Notes: generated by a model from the sequence alone, not told the origin. 64,000 bases of DNA from MVRV01 sp964469905 (GCA_964469905.1 CAYXZW010000009.1:1-64000), one strand, 5' to 3'. Positions 52,698 through 61,316 are shown, counted from the first letter of the stretch. Translations and numbers: made by a program.

Positions 52698-53863
52698 CCA
52701 AGAGCAATATCTGCATTCGCGGTTGGGGAGCAGTAACAACTTTAGGCTGGAGCGCCGAGGCGTCGGCAAAAAAATTGATTGCCGGGCTAGCCCCGCCCGC
52801 CGCCGGTGGTCGTTCTTCACATTTAATCAATCACAATTATAAAGCTTTTGAAGTTTACCATGAAGGCAACGCCATGGATAAATCCTGGGCAATGCTCGAT
52901 AGCATTCTTACGGAAGCTTTCAGTCGTGCCGGTTTGACCGAGGCTCAGATTGCCGAATCCTGCCTGCTGGTAGGAACAACCGGCGGTCTTTTTATCCGTA
53001 ACGAATATGAGTTTACCCAAGAAGCGCGCAATAACCCGGATAAGGAATCACCGGCTATTGCCTGCCGCAACCGCGGCCCCGGAGAAGTAGCCGACTGGAT
53101 TGCCCGAAAGTATGGAATAAAGGGCATGGCAATGACTTTCAGTATGGCTTGTGTCTCCAGTTCACATGCCCTGGTTATTGCCGCCCAACTTCTGGAACAA
53201 AAGAAAATCAGCCGCGCCATCGTTATCGGCTATGAACCTCTTTTGAACCTCACGCTACAAGGGTTTGCCAGTTTGCTTTTATATGACGATGATACGTGCC
53301 GGCCTTTTTGTAACAAGCGCTCCGGCATGCAGATCGGGGAAGGAGCGGCAGCGATTATTCTGGAACAAAATGAAACAACTTCTGCCGGCCAGGCAAAATA
53401 TAAGTTTGCCGGGGGATATTTATTCAGTGATACAAACAGTCTTACATCGGCGGGTGTTGATGGCGAACTGGTGAGAGACGTTATCCTGCAGAGCCTGCAT
53501 AGAGCAAAATTATCCATTGAAGATGTCGTGGCCATCAAGGCCCATGGCACTGGAACCAGAGACAATGATCTTTCCGAGGGCCGGGGCTTGTTAAAACTTT
53601 TCGGAGAAGATCTGCCGCCCGTGGTTTCACTCAAAGGCGCTCTGGGGCATACCCTTGGCGCAGCCGGTGCAGTGGAAACAGCGGTGTGGCTTTCCTGCTG
53701 CGAAAAAGGGATAATTCCCCGCAGCTTCGGGTTCGAAGAAGTCGATCCCGAAATAGGCTTTCTGCCAGCGCAGGTCAATACGCCGGCAGACGACGGCGCA
53801 TACCTTTTTACTTACTTCGGTTTCGGCGGAACGTGTACGAGTTATTTGATAATAAAAGAGTGA
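52694..53863 (+). CDS. Beta-ketoacyl-ACP synthase, catalytically intact
   Basis: A 389-residue condensing enzyme. The triad is complete: Cys153 in SMACVSSSH, His in IKAHGTGTRDND, and His in ALGHTLGAAG. The start is GTG 52694, overlapping the ACP stop. It is followed by a shorter ketosynthase-like gene lacking the nucleophile, forming the second ketosynthase/partner pair of the locus. It probably makes or extends the acyl chain on the adjacent ACP. Confidence 0.9.
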   Translation: MTKSNICIRGWGAVTTLGWSAEASAKKLIAGLAPPAAGGRSSHLINHNYKAFEVYHEGNAMDKSWAMLDSILTEAFSRAGLTEAQIAESCLLVGTTGGLFIRNEYEFTQEARNNPDKESPAIACRNRGPGEVADWIARKYGIKGMAMTFSMACVSSSHALVIAAQLLEQKKISRAIVIGYEPLLNLTLQGFASLLLYDDDTCRPFCNKRSGMQIGEGAAAIILEQNETTSAGQAKYKFAGGYLFSDTNSLTSAGVDGELVRDVILQSLHRAKLSIEDVVAIKAHGTGTRDNDLSEGRGLLKLFGEDLPPVVSLKGALGHTLGAAGAVETAVWLSCCEKGIIPRSFGFEEVDPEIGFLPAQVNTPADDGAYLFTYFGFGGTCTSYLIIKE

Positions 53864-53876
53864 CACCACCTCTGTC

Positions 53877-53906
53877 ATTCCGGGCAAGCGAAGCGCGACC
53901 CGGAAT
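53877..53906. repeat. REP-like palindrome between ketosynthase genes
   Basis: ATTCCGGG (53877-53884) pairs with CCCGGAAT (53899-53906). It has a form widely seen between genes of this bacterial group. It interrupts the otherwise overlapping gene series between the ketosynthase and its partner and may modulate their expression ratio. Confidence 0.6.
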
Positions 53907-53950
53907 CCAGGAATGATAATTGACGGAAAGAGAAACGACATAACAAAAAT

Positions 53951-54913
53951 ATGACCCTGCAAGAAAATAAAACAATGCCCGTTCTAGCGGCGAGTTTTCT
54001 CGGCCCCGCGCTGAAACCAAATCTGGATGCAGCATGGGAAGAAGCTTTACTGCCTCTATCCGCCGATGATCTGGTGCTGGAAGTCATGGGCCAGCCGCTG
54101 CGGCGGGCCGGACGGTTTATCAAGCTCGTTTGCTGCGGAGCTTTGAGTTGCCTGAAGAGTGTGCCGCCGGAAGACTTAAAGGACAAAAATATCGGTATTT
54201 TTCTGGCAACCGGTTTAGGCAATGTCGATGAAATCCTGCCCTTTATCAAGCAGGTATTTAAGCATGAAGGTGGATTTCCCAGCCCGAATCAGTTTGCCAA
54301 TTCCGTGAGTAACGCTGCGGCTTTTTTTCTGGCTAAAATCTGTGATATCAGGGGAGTGGTGCTCACTGTTTCGCAGGAAGAGTTATCTTTTGAAGCAGCC
54401 TTATGGCTGGCACAAAGCTATCTGGAGAACGGAGCAATCGATCTGGCGCTCGTTGGCGGCTGTGACGTCTTTACACCATCGATTGACGATTATCGCGAAC
54501 GGATGAACTTGACTGTGGATAATGCCCGAAAACTAGCGATGGGCGAAGGCAGCTCCTGGCTGCTGGTGGGTAACAGTGACGGAAACAAATTGGGCCATAT
54601 CCTGTCTGTAGAATTTCACAATCAAATAATGTCCCCGCAGGAATTTTCAGCAAACGCTGTTGCCGGATATTCCTTAAAAGGTATAACTCCACGCCTGCTG
54701 GCCGGTTTTCGCCTGCCGGATATTGATATTGAAAATTGGCGTGAGCAGGGCTGGATTCTGGAAGATTATCTGCCCTATTGCGGTATTTCTCCGACAGCTG
54801 CCGCGTTTGGCATTGCCCGGGCCATGCGAGGCTCGGGAAAGAACCTTTATATCCATTACAATTGCCACGGTTCGGGAAAACAGGCGCTGGTGGCGGCTAC
54901 AACAATTTTATGA
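53951..54913 (+). CDS. Short ketosynthase-like partner with Gln in place of the nucleophile
   Basis: A 320-residue KAS-fold protein, about 80 residues shorter than usual and lacking the first-strand MKRVVITG-type start. The nucleophile site reads LTVSQEELSF, putting Gln142 where Cys is expected. Chain-length factors of type II polyketide synthases carry the same Cys-to-Gln change, which turns the enzyme into a decarboxylating partner. The HGT and GHTLG histidine blocks are not recognisable; YNCHGSGK near the C-terminus is a possible relic. It follows an intact ketosynthase and overlaps the next gene by ATGA. Confidence 0.82.
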   Translation: MTLQENKTMPVLAASFLGPALKPNLDAAWEEALLPLSADDLVLEVMGQPLRRAGRFIKLVCCGALSCLKSVPPEDLKDKNIGIFLATGLGNVDEILPFIKQVFKHEGGFPSPNQFANSVSNAAAFFLAKICDIRGVVLTVSQEELSFEAALWLAQSYLENGAIDLALVGGCDVFTPSIDDYRERMNLTVDNARKLAMGEGSSWLLVGNSDGNKLGHILSVEFHNQIMSPQEFSANAVAGYSLKGITPRLLAGFRLPDIDIENWREQGWILEDYLPYCGISPTAAAFGIARAMRGSGKNLYIHYNCHGSGKQALVAATTIL

Positions 54914-56358
54914 TTTCATCCACTGAAAAAAAACGAATAGTTCTTGTTCACCCCCGTGGTTTTAACTGGTTTCCCGGAAAAACAGATATTACGGACATCG
55001 CCAATCGGATGGTACCGCAGGGACTGCTTTCTATCGCAGCCTATCTGGAAAAGAAAGGTCACGAAGTATTTGTTTACGATTGCCTCGGCCCCCAGGCGCC
55101 GGTTGATTTAAACAAGCAAGTTACGGCAATTCTGGCCTGCGAACCGCAGATAGTAGGTTTTTCAGCAACCACTTCTTCTTTTCCTGATGCTGCCGATCTC
55201 GCGCAAAAAATCAAAAAGCATGACTCACATATCGTAACTGTCTGCGGCGGTGTTCACGTATCAGCGCTGGAAGGAAGGCTGCTTAATGAATATACGTCAT
55301 TTGATTATCTTGTTTCCGGGGAAGGTGAACTCACTATGACGGAGCTGGCCGCAGGACTTGATTCTGCGGAAATTAAAGGGCTCATCTGGCGCAACGGAAC
55401 GAAAGTTATTACCAATGAACCGCGCCCGCAAATTGCCGATCTCGATTCGCTGCCTTTTCCGGCCTACGAAAAACTGGCCGGGTTCCCTGAAGACTACCAT
55501 TTGCCCCTGTTCAGTTATGTAAATACGCCCGGCTCAACGATGATTACCTCGCGGGGTTGCATGTTCCAGTGTTCTTATTGCGACCGTTCCGTTTTCAAAA
55601 AAGGGTTTCGCTATAATTCGGCAACTTACATCTATGAACACATGAAACATTTGCGGACGAAATTCGGTGTGCGGCACATCAATATTTATGACGATTTATT
55701 TACCGCCAACCGTACGCGCATTGTGGAGCTTTGCGATAAACTCACCCGCTTTCCGCTGGGGATTAATTTTAACTGCGCCGTGCGGGTCGGTTATACTGAC
55801 AACGATCTTCTCCGGATGCTCAAAGATGCCGGCTGCCTGATGGTTTCGCTGGGAATTGAATCCGCCGATCCGCAAATGCTTAACCGTCACAAATCCGGTG
55901 TTTCGCTCGCTGATGTGCGCGATACCGTGCGGCGCATTCAGGCGGCGGGCCTGCGCGCCAAAGGACTATTCATGATGGGCCTGCCCGGAGAAACTGAAGA
56001 ATCCATCTCCCGGACTTCGGACTTCATTATTTCGCTGGGGCTCGACGATATGAATATGGCCAAGTTCACGCCTTTTCCCGGCGCGCCGCTCTGGGGGATA
56101 ATTCGGGAAGAAGGAACGTTTAACGAGGACTGGCGGCTGATGAATTGCCTGAATTTTGTTTTTGTGCCCAAGGGGATTGAATCAAAAGAAAGACTAGATC
56201 AACTTTACAATGAGCATGTGAAGCGCTTTTATTCCGATTGGGGCTGGCGTAAAATATTCCGCAAACGTATCTGGCAGCACCGCCGCAGCCTCTTATATCT
56301 TCTGCGTCACCTTCCGTCTTTCTGGTCGGCGAAGAATCAGTTTGAACCGGAGAAATAA
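54910..56358 (+). CDS. Cobalamin-binding-domain radical SAM protein
   Basis: A 482-residue class B-like radical SAM enzyme. A B12-binding domain spans about 8-150 (VLVHPRGFNW, NRMVPQGLLSIAAYLEKKGH, VCGGVHVSAL, FDYLVSGEGE). The radical SAM cluster motif is CMFQCSYC (Cys217, Cys221, Cys224), followed by a TIM barrel with GIESADPQMLNR and FMMGLPGETEE. Related enzymes methylate or rearrange carbon skeletons, for example in hopanoid, bacteriochlorophyll and antibiotic pathways. ATG 54910 overlaps the previous stop and is preferred to the longer open frame. It closes block B, mirroring the radical SAM gene in block A. Confidence 0.9.
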   Translation: MISSTEKKRIVLVHPRGFNWFPGKTDITDIANRMVPQGLLSIAAYLEKKGHEVFVYDCLGPQAPVDLNKQVTAILACEPQIVGFSATTSSFPDAADLAQKIKKHDSHIVTVCGGVHVSALEGRLLNEYTSFDYLVSGEGELTMTELAAGLDSAEIKGLIWRNGTKVITNEPRPQIADLDSLPFPAYEKLAGFPEDYHLPLFSYVNTPGSTMITSRGCMFQCSYCDRSVFKKGFRYNSATYIYEHMKHLRTKFGVRHINIYDDLFTANRTRIVELCDKLTRFPLGINFNCAVRVGYTDNDLLRMLKDAGCLMVSLGIESADPQMLNRHKSGVSLADVRDTVRRIQAAGLRAKGLFMMGLPGETEESISRTSDFIISLGLDDMNMAKFTPFPGAPLWGIIREEGTFNEDWRLMNCLNFVFVPKGIESKERLDQLYNEHVKRFYSDWGWRKIFRKRIWQHRRSLLYLLRHLPSFWSAKNQFEPEK

Positions 56359-56382
56359 ACTGCGTTAACATTCCCATGAAAG

Positions 56383-57423
56383 ATGCTGTGTATGAACGAC
56401 AAGGAACAGATCATAGAAACATTGAAGAAAAATCTGGAAATTGCCCAGAAATTTTTCGAGATTGAAGCCAGTGTTTTATCCATTTTGAACTTCAAGGATT
56501 TTCTGGAAAAACTTTTGACGGAAATCCAGAGTAAACGGGACATTCCCTATGTGTGGATTTCGCTGATCGACAGCAATGACGTAGCCGACATGATTCTTAA
56601 ATCAGCGTCGTCGGATATACTCAAGGAACGCACTAACCTTATTACTCGGGAGGCGTTTTCGGTGATTACCCGTGATACCACAGATCCTATTCTGGTGAAC
56701 AATAATTTGCGGGCTTACCAGGTACTTATCCCCCCGCAGTATAAAGACAGCATAAGGTCGTTGGCCATTGCTCCACTGACTCTGGATGGAGAAATTATCG
56801 GAAGCATTAATCACGGCGACAATTCTGATTCCCGCTACAAACCGGAAATGGATACAACCCTGCTCAAACAGCTGGCCACGATTGTTTCTATCTGTCTGTC
56901 CAATGTCATGGCTCATGAAAAACTGAACATTTTAGCATCGAGAGATCCCCTCACGGAATTAATTAACCGCCGGGTATTGGAGCAGATACTCAAAAGAGAA
57001 TTTGAACGGGCCGTTCGATATAACACTCCGCTGACTTTAGTATTCATCGATGTAGATGATTTCAAGATGGTGAACGACCAGTATGGTCATAAAGCCGGAG
57101 ACTATGTTCTGAAGTACATAGCCCAGAATTTGTTGCGCATGACCCGGGGTAGTGATGTGGTGGCAAGATTCGCCGGCGATGAGTTTATTCTTGTTCTTCC
57201 CGGCACCCCCCTGAATAATGCGTCTGAGTTAGCCTACCGGATGAAATCTTTTTTTATCAATAATCCTTTGGATTTTGAAGGTAGCACCATTGCTGTTTCT
57301 ATAAGTTTTGGTATATCCTGCGTAGAAAATGGGATTGACGACGTAAGTGCACTTCTGAAAAAAGCAGACGCCATGCTTTACAGAGCCAAAGAACATAAGA
57401 GCACTCAACGCTCCCCTTTATAG
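56383..57423 (+). CDS. GAF domain diguanylate cyclase
   Basis: A 346-residue protein. Residues about 20-175 form a GAF-like sensor domain with DIPYVWISLI and RSLAIAPLTLDGEIIGSIN. Residues about 180-343 form a GGDEF cyclase, with LASRDPLTELINRRVLEQIL, FIDVDDFKMVND and the active site FAGDEF (AGDEF variant, usually active). It should make cyclic di-GMP, the molecule the HD-GYP protein at 31 kb would degrade. ATG 56392 is an alternative start; neither has a strong ribosome binding site. Confidence 0.88.
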   Translation: MLCMNDKEQIIETLKKNLEIAQKFFEIEASVLSILNFKDFLEKLLTEIQSKRDIPYVWISLIDSNDVADMILKSASSDILKERTNLITREAFSVITRDTTDPILVNNNLRAYQVLIPPQYKDSIRSLAIAPLTLDGEIIGSINHGDNSDSRYKPEMDTTLLKQLATIVSICLSNVMAHEKLNILASRDPLTELINRRVLEQILKREFERAVRYNTPLTLVFIDVDDFKMVNDQYGHKAGDYVLKYIAQNLLRMTRGSDVVARFAGDEFILVLPGTPLNNASELAYRMKSFFINNPLDFEGSTIAVSISFGISCVENGIDDVSALLKKADAMLYRAKEHKSTQRSPL

Positions 57424-57465
57424 TGCGCTTATATTATTTAATGGCGTTGCTTAATCTGTTCCAGC

Positions 57466-59280
57466 CTACTGCTTTTTGCTTTTGGCTTTTTTCCCTTTTG
57501 GAGCTGGTTTCGTTGCTTTTTCTTTCTGTTCGTCGGGCAGGGCAGGAGTGTTCACTGCCTCTTGCTTCTTTACTTTGTCCAAGGGCAGAAAAATCTCTTT
57601 CTTTCTATCTGCATCCTGCTTTGCTTCCGGTATAGATTCTTTTAAAATCTTTTCATACATTTCTATTTCAGAAAATCTATTTGGTTCCGGCAAGTTTATT
57701 TCTTGCGGTTTATCCATCGCCGGATGAGTAATTTTAACTTTTACCAATTGATAATTTACATCATTTTTGTCACTGTCCTGAAATAGCTTGGCTTTGGCAA
57801 CACCACTTCCCACCTTGCCTCCACCCCTGACCAGAGAAGGCAGAGACCCAATTAATTTAAATATAGACTGTGTCTTGTAACTTACACTGACATTTTCAGC
57901 AATCTTGAAGGTGCCTTCGCCATGCAGGAATTGCTTAGTCTTTCTTAAATCATCGGCTTTACTGCGATCCGAATATTTTAAAGATGTTTCGATTTTATAA
58001 CCTGCGTGTTTTAATGTCATGGGAAATAAATATTTATCGGCATCCGGGTGACCCAATTCAATTTCTATTTTCTCATCCGGAAGAATAAAAGACTTTTGCT
58101 GAAGAACATTAAATCTGTTGACAAAATCTTTAAGAATAGAAACCGTCTGCTTAAGGTAGTCCAGCGTCGCCTCTGCTATTTCATAATTTAATTCTGCATT
58201 CAGCTTATCAATTTTTCTTCGATTAGCCGCATCGATCCCGGCAACCTTTGCCGCATGATCCGCCTTTCTTTGATCGTATTCTGTTGTTGTTTCAAAATCA
58301 CCCTTAGGCGCGGGATCCGGGGGAAATTGAGGCACGGTTAACTCAATTTGTTTGCCAAATACATTGTTCAGATTATCCTTGTTTTTCTCGTATTGAATAT
58401 CCAGTTGCCGGCTGATGTTGGCAATCTCTGATTTAATATTTTTTGACTCCTCAATGATCTGCTTGATGGAAAGGCTTTCATCAACAGTTACCCATTCCTG
58501 TTTTTTCAAATTTGCTTTTCTGGCAAGTTCACTCAGCCGTTGATCATTTTCCAATTGTGCTCTTTTTATTCTATCGCTTTCCCTGGCTATAGCTTCGGAT
58601 TCCTCTCTGCGTTTCTTTTCTTGCTCCGCTATTTCTTTATTAATCCGTTCCTGTAGTTCTTTTTCTTTGTTCAACCGTTCAATTTGAACCTTATTGAGTT
58701 CGCCTTTTGCCTTCAGAGCTTGTTCTTCCCGAAAAATCCTCTGCTTTTGGCGTTCCTGTTCAATGGCAATCACCTGAGTGTTAAGCTGATCAAGCCTTTT
58801 TATGTCATCTTTTTTTAAACTTTCTAATTCTTTTTCCAGAGCTGCTCTCTTTTTTACTTCTTCCTCCAATCTTCTCATTGTTGCTGTTTCTTTGGCCAGA
58901 TTTTCAATTTGCTTATCCAGAATGTTTGTGTCCACAGTAACAATGACTTTTGCTTTAATATATATATTTTTGTTTTCATCAATTCTGGGGGATATATCAC
59001 GCGCCTTGACTTTCGCAATGCCGGCCGTCATTGCCGTCACCTTATCTTCAGATAATTGCAGATTGGTTACAACGGTAGTTGAAGAGATGTATACGCCTGC
59101 TTCTTCCAGAGCCAGTCGCATAGCTCTTTCTATGAGATACTTTTCTTTTGCTTCCTGGGATTGGTCTTTCCCGACGACATCTTCCACTTCATGGGTAAAT
59201 TCTTTAATTTCGGCTGACCCAAACGCTGGAAATAATAGAATAAATAAAAGGGAAACAAAAAAGATTTTTCTTAAAACCAT
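57466..59280 (-). CDS. Secreted coiled-coil protein
   Basis: A 604-residue exported protein. Residues 1-23 are a signal peptide (FFVSLLFILLFPAFGSA). Residues about 25-125 resemble the LPP20/FlgT N-terminal fold (YLIERAMRLALEEAGVYISS and VKARDISPRIDENKNIYI). A long Lys/Glu-rich coiled coil covers about 126-275. A mixed domain (about 330-540) and a basic tail ending KGKKAKSKKQ follow. No enzyme motif is seen. A periplasmic structural or scaffold role is plausible. It stands alone, convergent with the GGDEF gene. Confidence 0.78.
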   Translation of the reverse strand: MVLRKIFFVSLLFILLFPAFGSAEIKEFTHEVEDVVGKDQSQEAKEKYLIERAMRLALEEAGVYISSTTVVTNLQLSEDKVTAMTAGIAKVKARDISPRIDENKNIYIKAKVIVTVDTNILDKQIENLAKETATMRRLEEEVKKRAALEKELESLKKDDIKRLDQLNTQVIAIEQERQKQRIFREEQALKAKGELNKVQIERLNKEKELQERINKEIAEQEKKRREESEAIARESDRIKRAQLENDQRLSELARKANLKKQEWVTVDESLSIKQIIEESKNIKSEIANISRQLDIQYEKNKDNLNNVFGKQIELTVPQFPPDPAPKGDFETTTEYDQRKADHAAKVAGIDAANRRKIDKLNAELNYEIAEATLDYLKQTVSILKDFVNRFNVLQQKSFILPDEKIEIELGHPDADKYLFPMTLKHAGYKIETSLKYSDRSKADDLRKTKQFLHGEGTFKIAENVSVSYKTQSIFKLIGSLPSLVRGGGKVGSGVAKAKLFQDSDKNDVNYQLVKVKITHPAMDKPQEINLPEPNRFSEIEMYEKILKESIPEAKQDADRKKEIFLPLDKVKKQEAVNTPALPDEQKEKATKPAPKGKKAKSKKQ

Positions 59281-59567
59281 TATTCTTCTCTTTTCTTCTG
59301 ACGAAATATTTCCTTCATCGCTGGAAAAATCATAGATAAATTATTCACATATGTCAATATTTATGTCCGGGGCGCACTTTCCCGACACTCGTACTTCCCG
59401 TTAAGTTAGAGTTTTGCTATTGATTATTTACGGTTGAAATAATGCATGGCCGGGCTGATTGGGAAAAACAACCACACAAAATGACTGTGCTCGTTGTACA
59501 TTATGTTTTGAATGTTATATCCGGCATAGATCAGACAGTATGGTCATGACCACTTTGTGCGCAGTGA

Positions 59568-60260
59568 TTATTGACGGGAGCCGAATATCGCCCTGCCAAT
59601 GCGGACAATGGTGGCGCCTTCTTCAATGGCTACTTCGAAATCATCCGTCATGCCCATGGACAGCTCTTCCATTTGAATACCGGTAATCTCTGCACGAACA
59701 ATATTGTTACGCAGACTTCGCAATGCCTGAAAATAAGGCCGCGATGTTTCGGGATTGTCGGAATAGGGCGCCATCGTCATCAGACCACGCACGGAAAGAT
59801 TCGTCAGCGGCGCGATGCTTTTAATTAACTCCAGTGCATCAGCTGCGGAAACACCGTTCTTCGTTTGTTCTCCGCTGACATTAACCTCGACCAGAATGTT
59901 CATTTTGCGTTGGGCGGTTTGGGCCCGTCGATCGAGTTCGTACGCCAGTTCGCGACGGTCAACGGAATGAATATAATCAAACAGCCGCACGGCATATTTT
60001 GCTTTGTTGGTTTGCAGATGGCCGATCATATGCAATTGGGCACGACCATTGAGCAAGTCATATTTTTCCCTTGCTTCCTGGACATAATTTTCCCCCAGCA
60101 TGTGGATGCCCGCATCCACGGCTTGTAAAATCTGCTCTTCAGGGACTGTTTTAGTTACCGCCATCAGTTTTACGGAATGCGGATCACGCCCGCAATGCGC
60201 GCAGGCAATGGCGATCCGCTGCCTGATTCTAGTAATATTTACATCAATATCTCCGGCCAT
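59568..60260 (-). CDS. yggS: PLP homeostasis protein (YggS/PROSC family)
   Basis: A 230-residue pyridoxal-phosphate-binding TIM-barrel protein. The PLP Lys is in KLMAVTKT (Lys36). Other family blocks are HMIGHLQTNK, VNVSGEQTKNGV, GLMTMAPY, and the phosphate site LSMGMTDDFEVAIEEGAT followed by VRIGRAIFG. It balances free PLP and supports amino acid and branched-chain metabolism; no catalysis is established. The Maf gene ends 6 bases upstream, so the two form an operon. Confidence 0.93.
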   Translation of the reverse strand: MAGDIDVNITRIRQRIAIACAHCGRDPHSVKLMAVTKTVPEEQILQAVDAGIHMLGENYVQEAREKYDLLNGRAQLHMIGHLQTNKAKYAVRLFDYIHSVDRRELAYELDRRAQTAQRKMNILVEVNVSGEQTKNGVSAADALELIKSIAPLTNLSVRGLMTMAPYSDNPETSRPYFQALRSLRNNIVRAEITGIQMEELSMGMTDDFEVAIEEGATIVRIGRAIFGSRQ

Positions 60261-60266
60261 AAATGA

Positions 60267-60860
60267 TTACCTGAAATTTATTGCTCCCATTTTTTTTAGT
60301 TCCTCCAATACTTCGCAAAGCGGCAGACCGATTACATTAGTATAAGAGCCTCGAATAGACTGAATGAAGTATGCTCCCCTTCCCTGCACGGCATAGCCGC
60401 CGGCTTTATCATACGGTTCATCACAAGAGATGTACCACTCCATCTCTTCGGCACTGATTTGTTTAAACTGCACTGCCGACCGGATAACTTTCGTTTTTCT
60501 AGATCGGGAAGCCGTGTGGCTGAGAGTAAAGCCGGTGAAGACATTATGCTCTCTACCGCTGAGTCGCTCCAGCATTTGCCGGGCCTGCGTTTTGTTTTTT
60601 GGCTTGCCTAAAATCAAACCGTCAATAACAACTATTGTATCGGCACCCAGCACCCAGGACTCAGGATATTTCCGAGCGACAGCAAGGGCTTTATCCCGCG
60701 CCAGTCTTTGAACATGCTCCCGCGGACTTTCTCCTTCACAGTAGTCTTCGTTGACATGAGCGGGTATGGTTTTAAACTTTAATCCCACCGATCGCAACAA
60801 TTCCTGTCTGCGGGGTGATGCGGACGCTAAAATAAAGGGGCTGGAAATTTCTATCGGCAT
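60267..60860 (-). CDS. maf: Maf family nucleoside triphosphate pyrophosphatase
   Basis: A 197-residue Maf protein, a house-cleaning enzyme that hydrolyses non-canonical or dTTP/UTP-type nucleotides. The start has the motif LASASPRRQELL with Ser/Arg/Arg substrate ligands. ESWVLGADTIVVIDG supplies catalytic acids, and the C-terminus has DKAGGYAVQGRGA. AAGGA lies eight bases before the ATG. It is the first gene of the Maf-YggS pair. Confidence 0.93.
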   Translation of the reverse strand: MPIEISSPFILASASPRRQELLRSVGLKFKTIPAHVNEDYCEGESPREHVQRLARDKALAVARKYPESWVLGADTIVVIDGLILGKPKNKTQARQMLERLSGREHNVFTGFTLSHTASRSRKTKVIRSAVQFKQISAEEMEWYISCDEPYDKAGGYAVQGRGAYFIQSIRGSYTNVIGLPLCEVLEELKKMGAINFR

Positions 60861-60990
60861 GACAATTATCCTTGAATTTCTGATTATTTGTTTCTATTTC
60901 AAAGTTAGAACTTTCTGTCAATTGTAAATTATGATTGATTCTTGATGAAATTTAAAGTTAGTATAGAGCCACTACATGACCGAGGTTAAA

Positions 60991-61287
60991 ATGAAAAAGG
61001 TTGCTTTTATATTTGTTTGTTTTTTATTTTTCTTGACGCTTTCCGCTGCGGCTTTTGCAGCAGAGAGAACAATCCAGTTGACTGTTCCCGGTTGTGCGTC
61101 TTGAAACTCCAATGCCCGGATAGGTGCTATCCTGAAAAAAATTAAGGGAGTTAAAAAGTACGAAAATAAGGGACATGACCTGTTGGTCGTTACCTTTGAT
61201 GACGAAAAGACCACCATCGGCTTGATTATCAGTGAACTCAAAAAAGGAAAATTCGCGATCACCGGCGAACCAATTTATTTAAAATGA
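60991..61287 (+). CDS. Putative selenoprotein: exported heavy-metal-associated (HMA) domain protein with in-frame UGA
   Basis: A 98-codon frame that crosses a TGA at 61102-61104 (codon 38). Codons before it give a signal peptide (MKKVAFIFVCFLFFLTLSAA then AFA) and TIQLTVPGCAS; codons after it continue NSNARIGAILKKIKGVKKYE and FDDEKTTIGLIISELKKGKF without another stop to 61285. Both halves together match one HMA/MerP-like ferredoxin fold, and reading UGA as selenocysteine gives C-A-S-U, a CxxU redox or metal motif. A perfect hairpin at 61118-61132 is placed as bacterial SECIS elements are. GAGG is five bases before ATG 60991. A pseudogene with a nonsense mutation is the alternative, but the second half shows no decay. 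It would be periplasmic and bind or reduce a soft metal. Confidence 0.8.
61118..61132 (+). promoter_or_regulatory. SECIS-like hairpin
   Basis: GGATAG-GTG-CTATCC, a perfect 6-bp stem. It starts 16 bases after the UGA and its apical loop lies about 22 bases after it, within the distance used by bacterial SelB-dependent elements. A G opens the loop, as the bacterial model expects. Confidence 0.7.
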
Positions 61288-61316
61288 AACGCTGAGGGGA
61301 AAAGCATGGTTGCACT

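Noticed and set aside
59459..59686. 75-codon plus-strand frame
   Set aside because: Antisense to the end of yggS and without a ribosome binding site or family.
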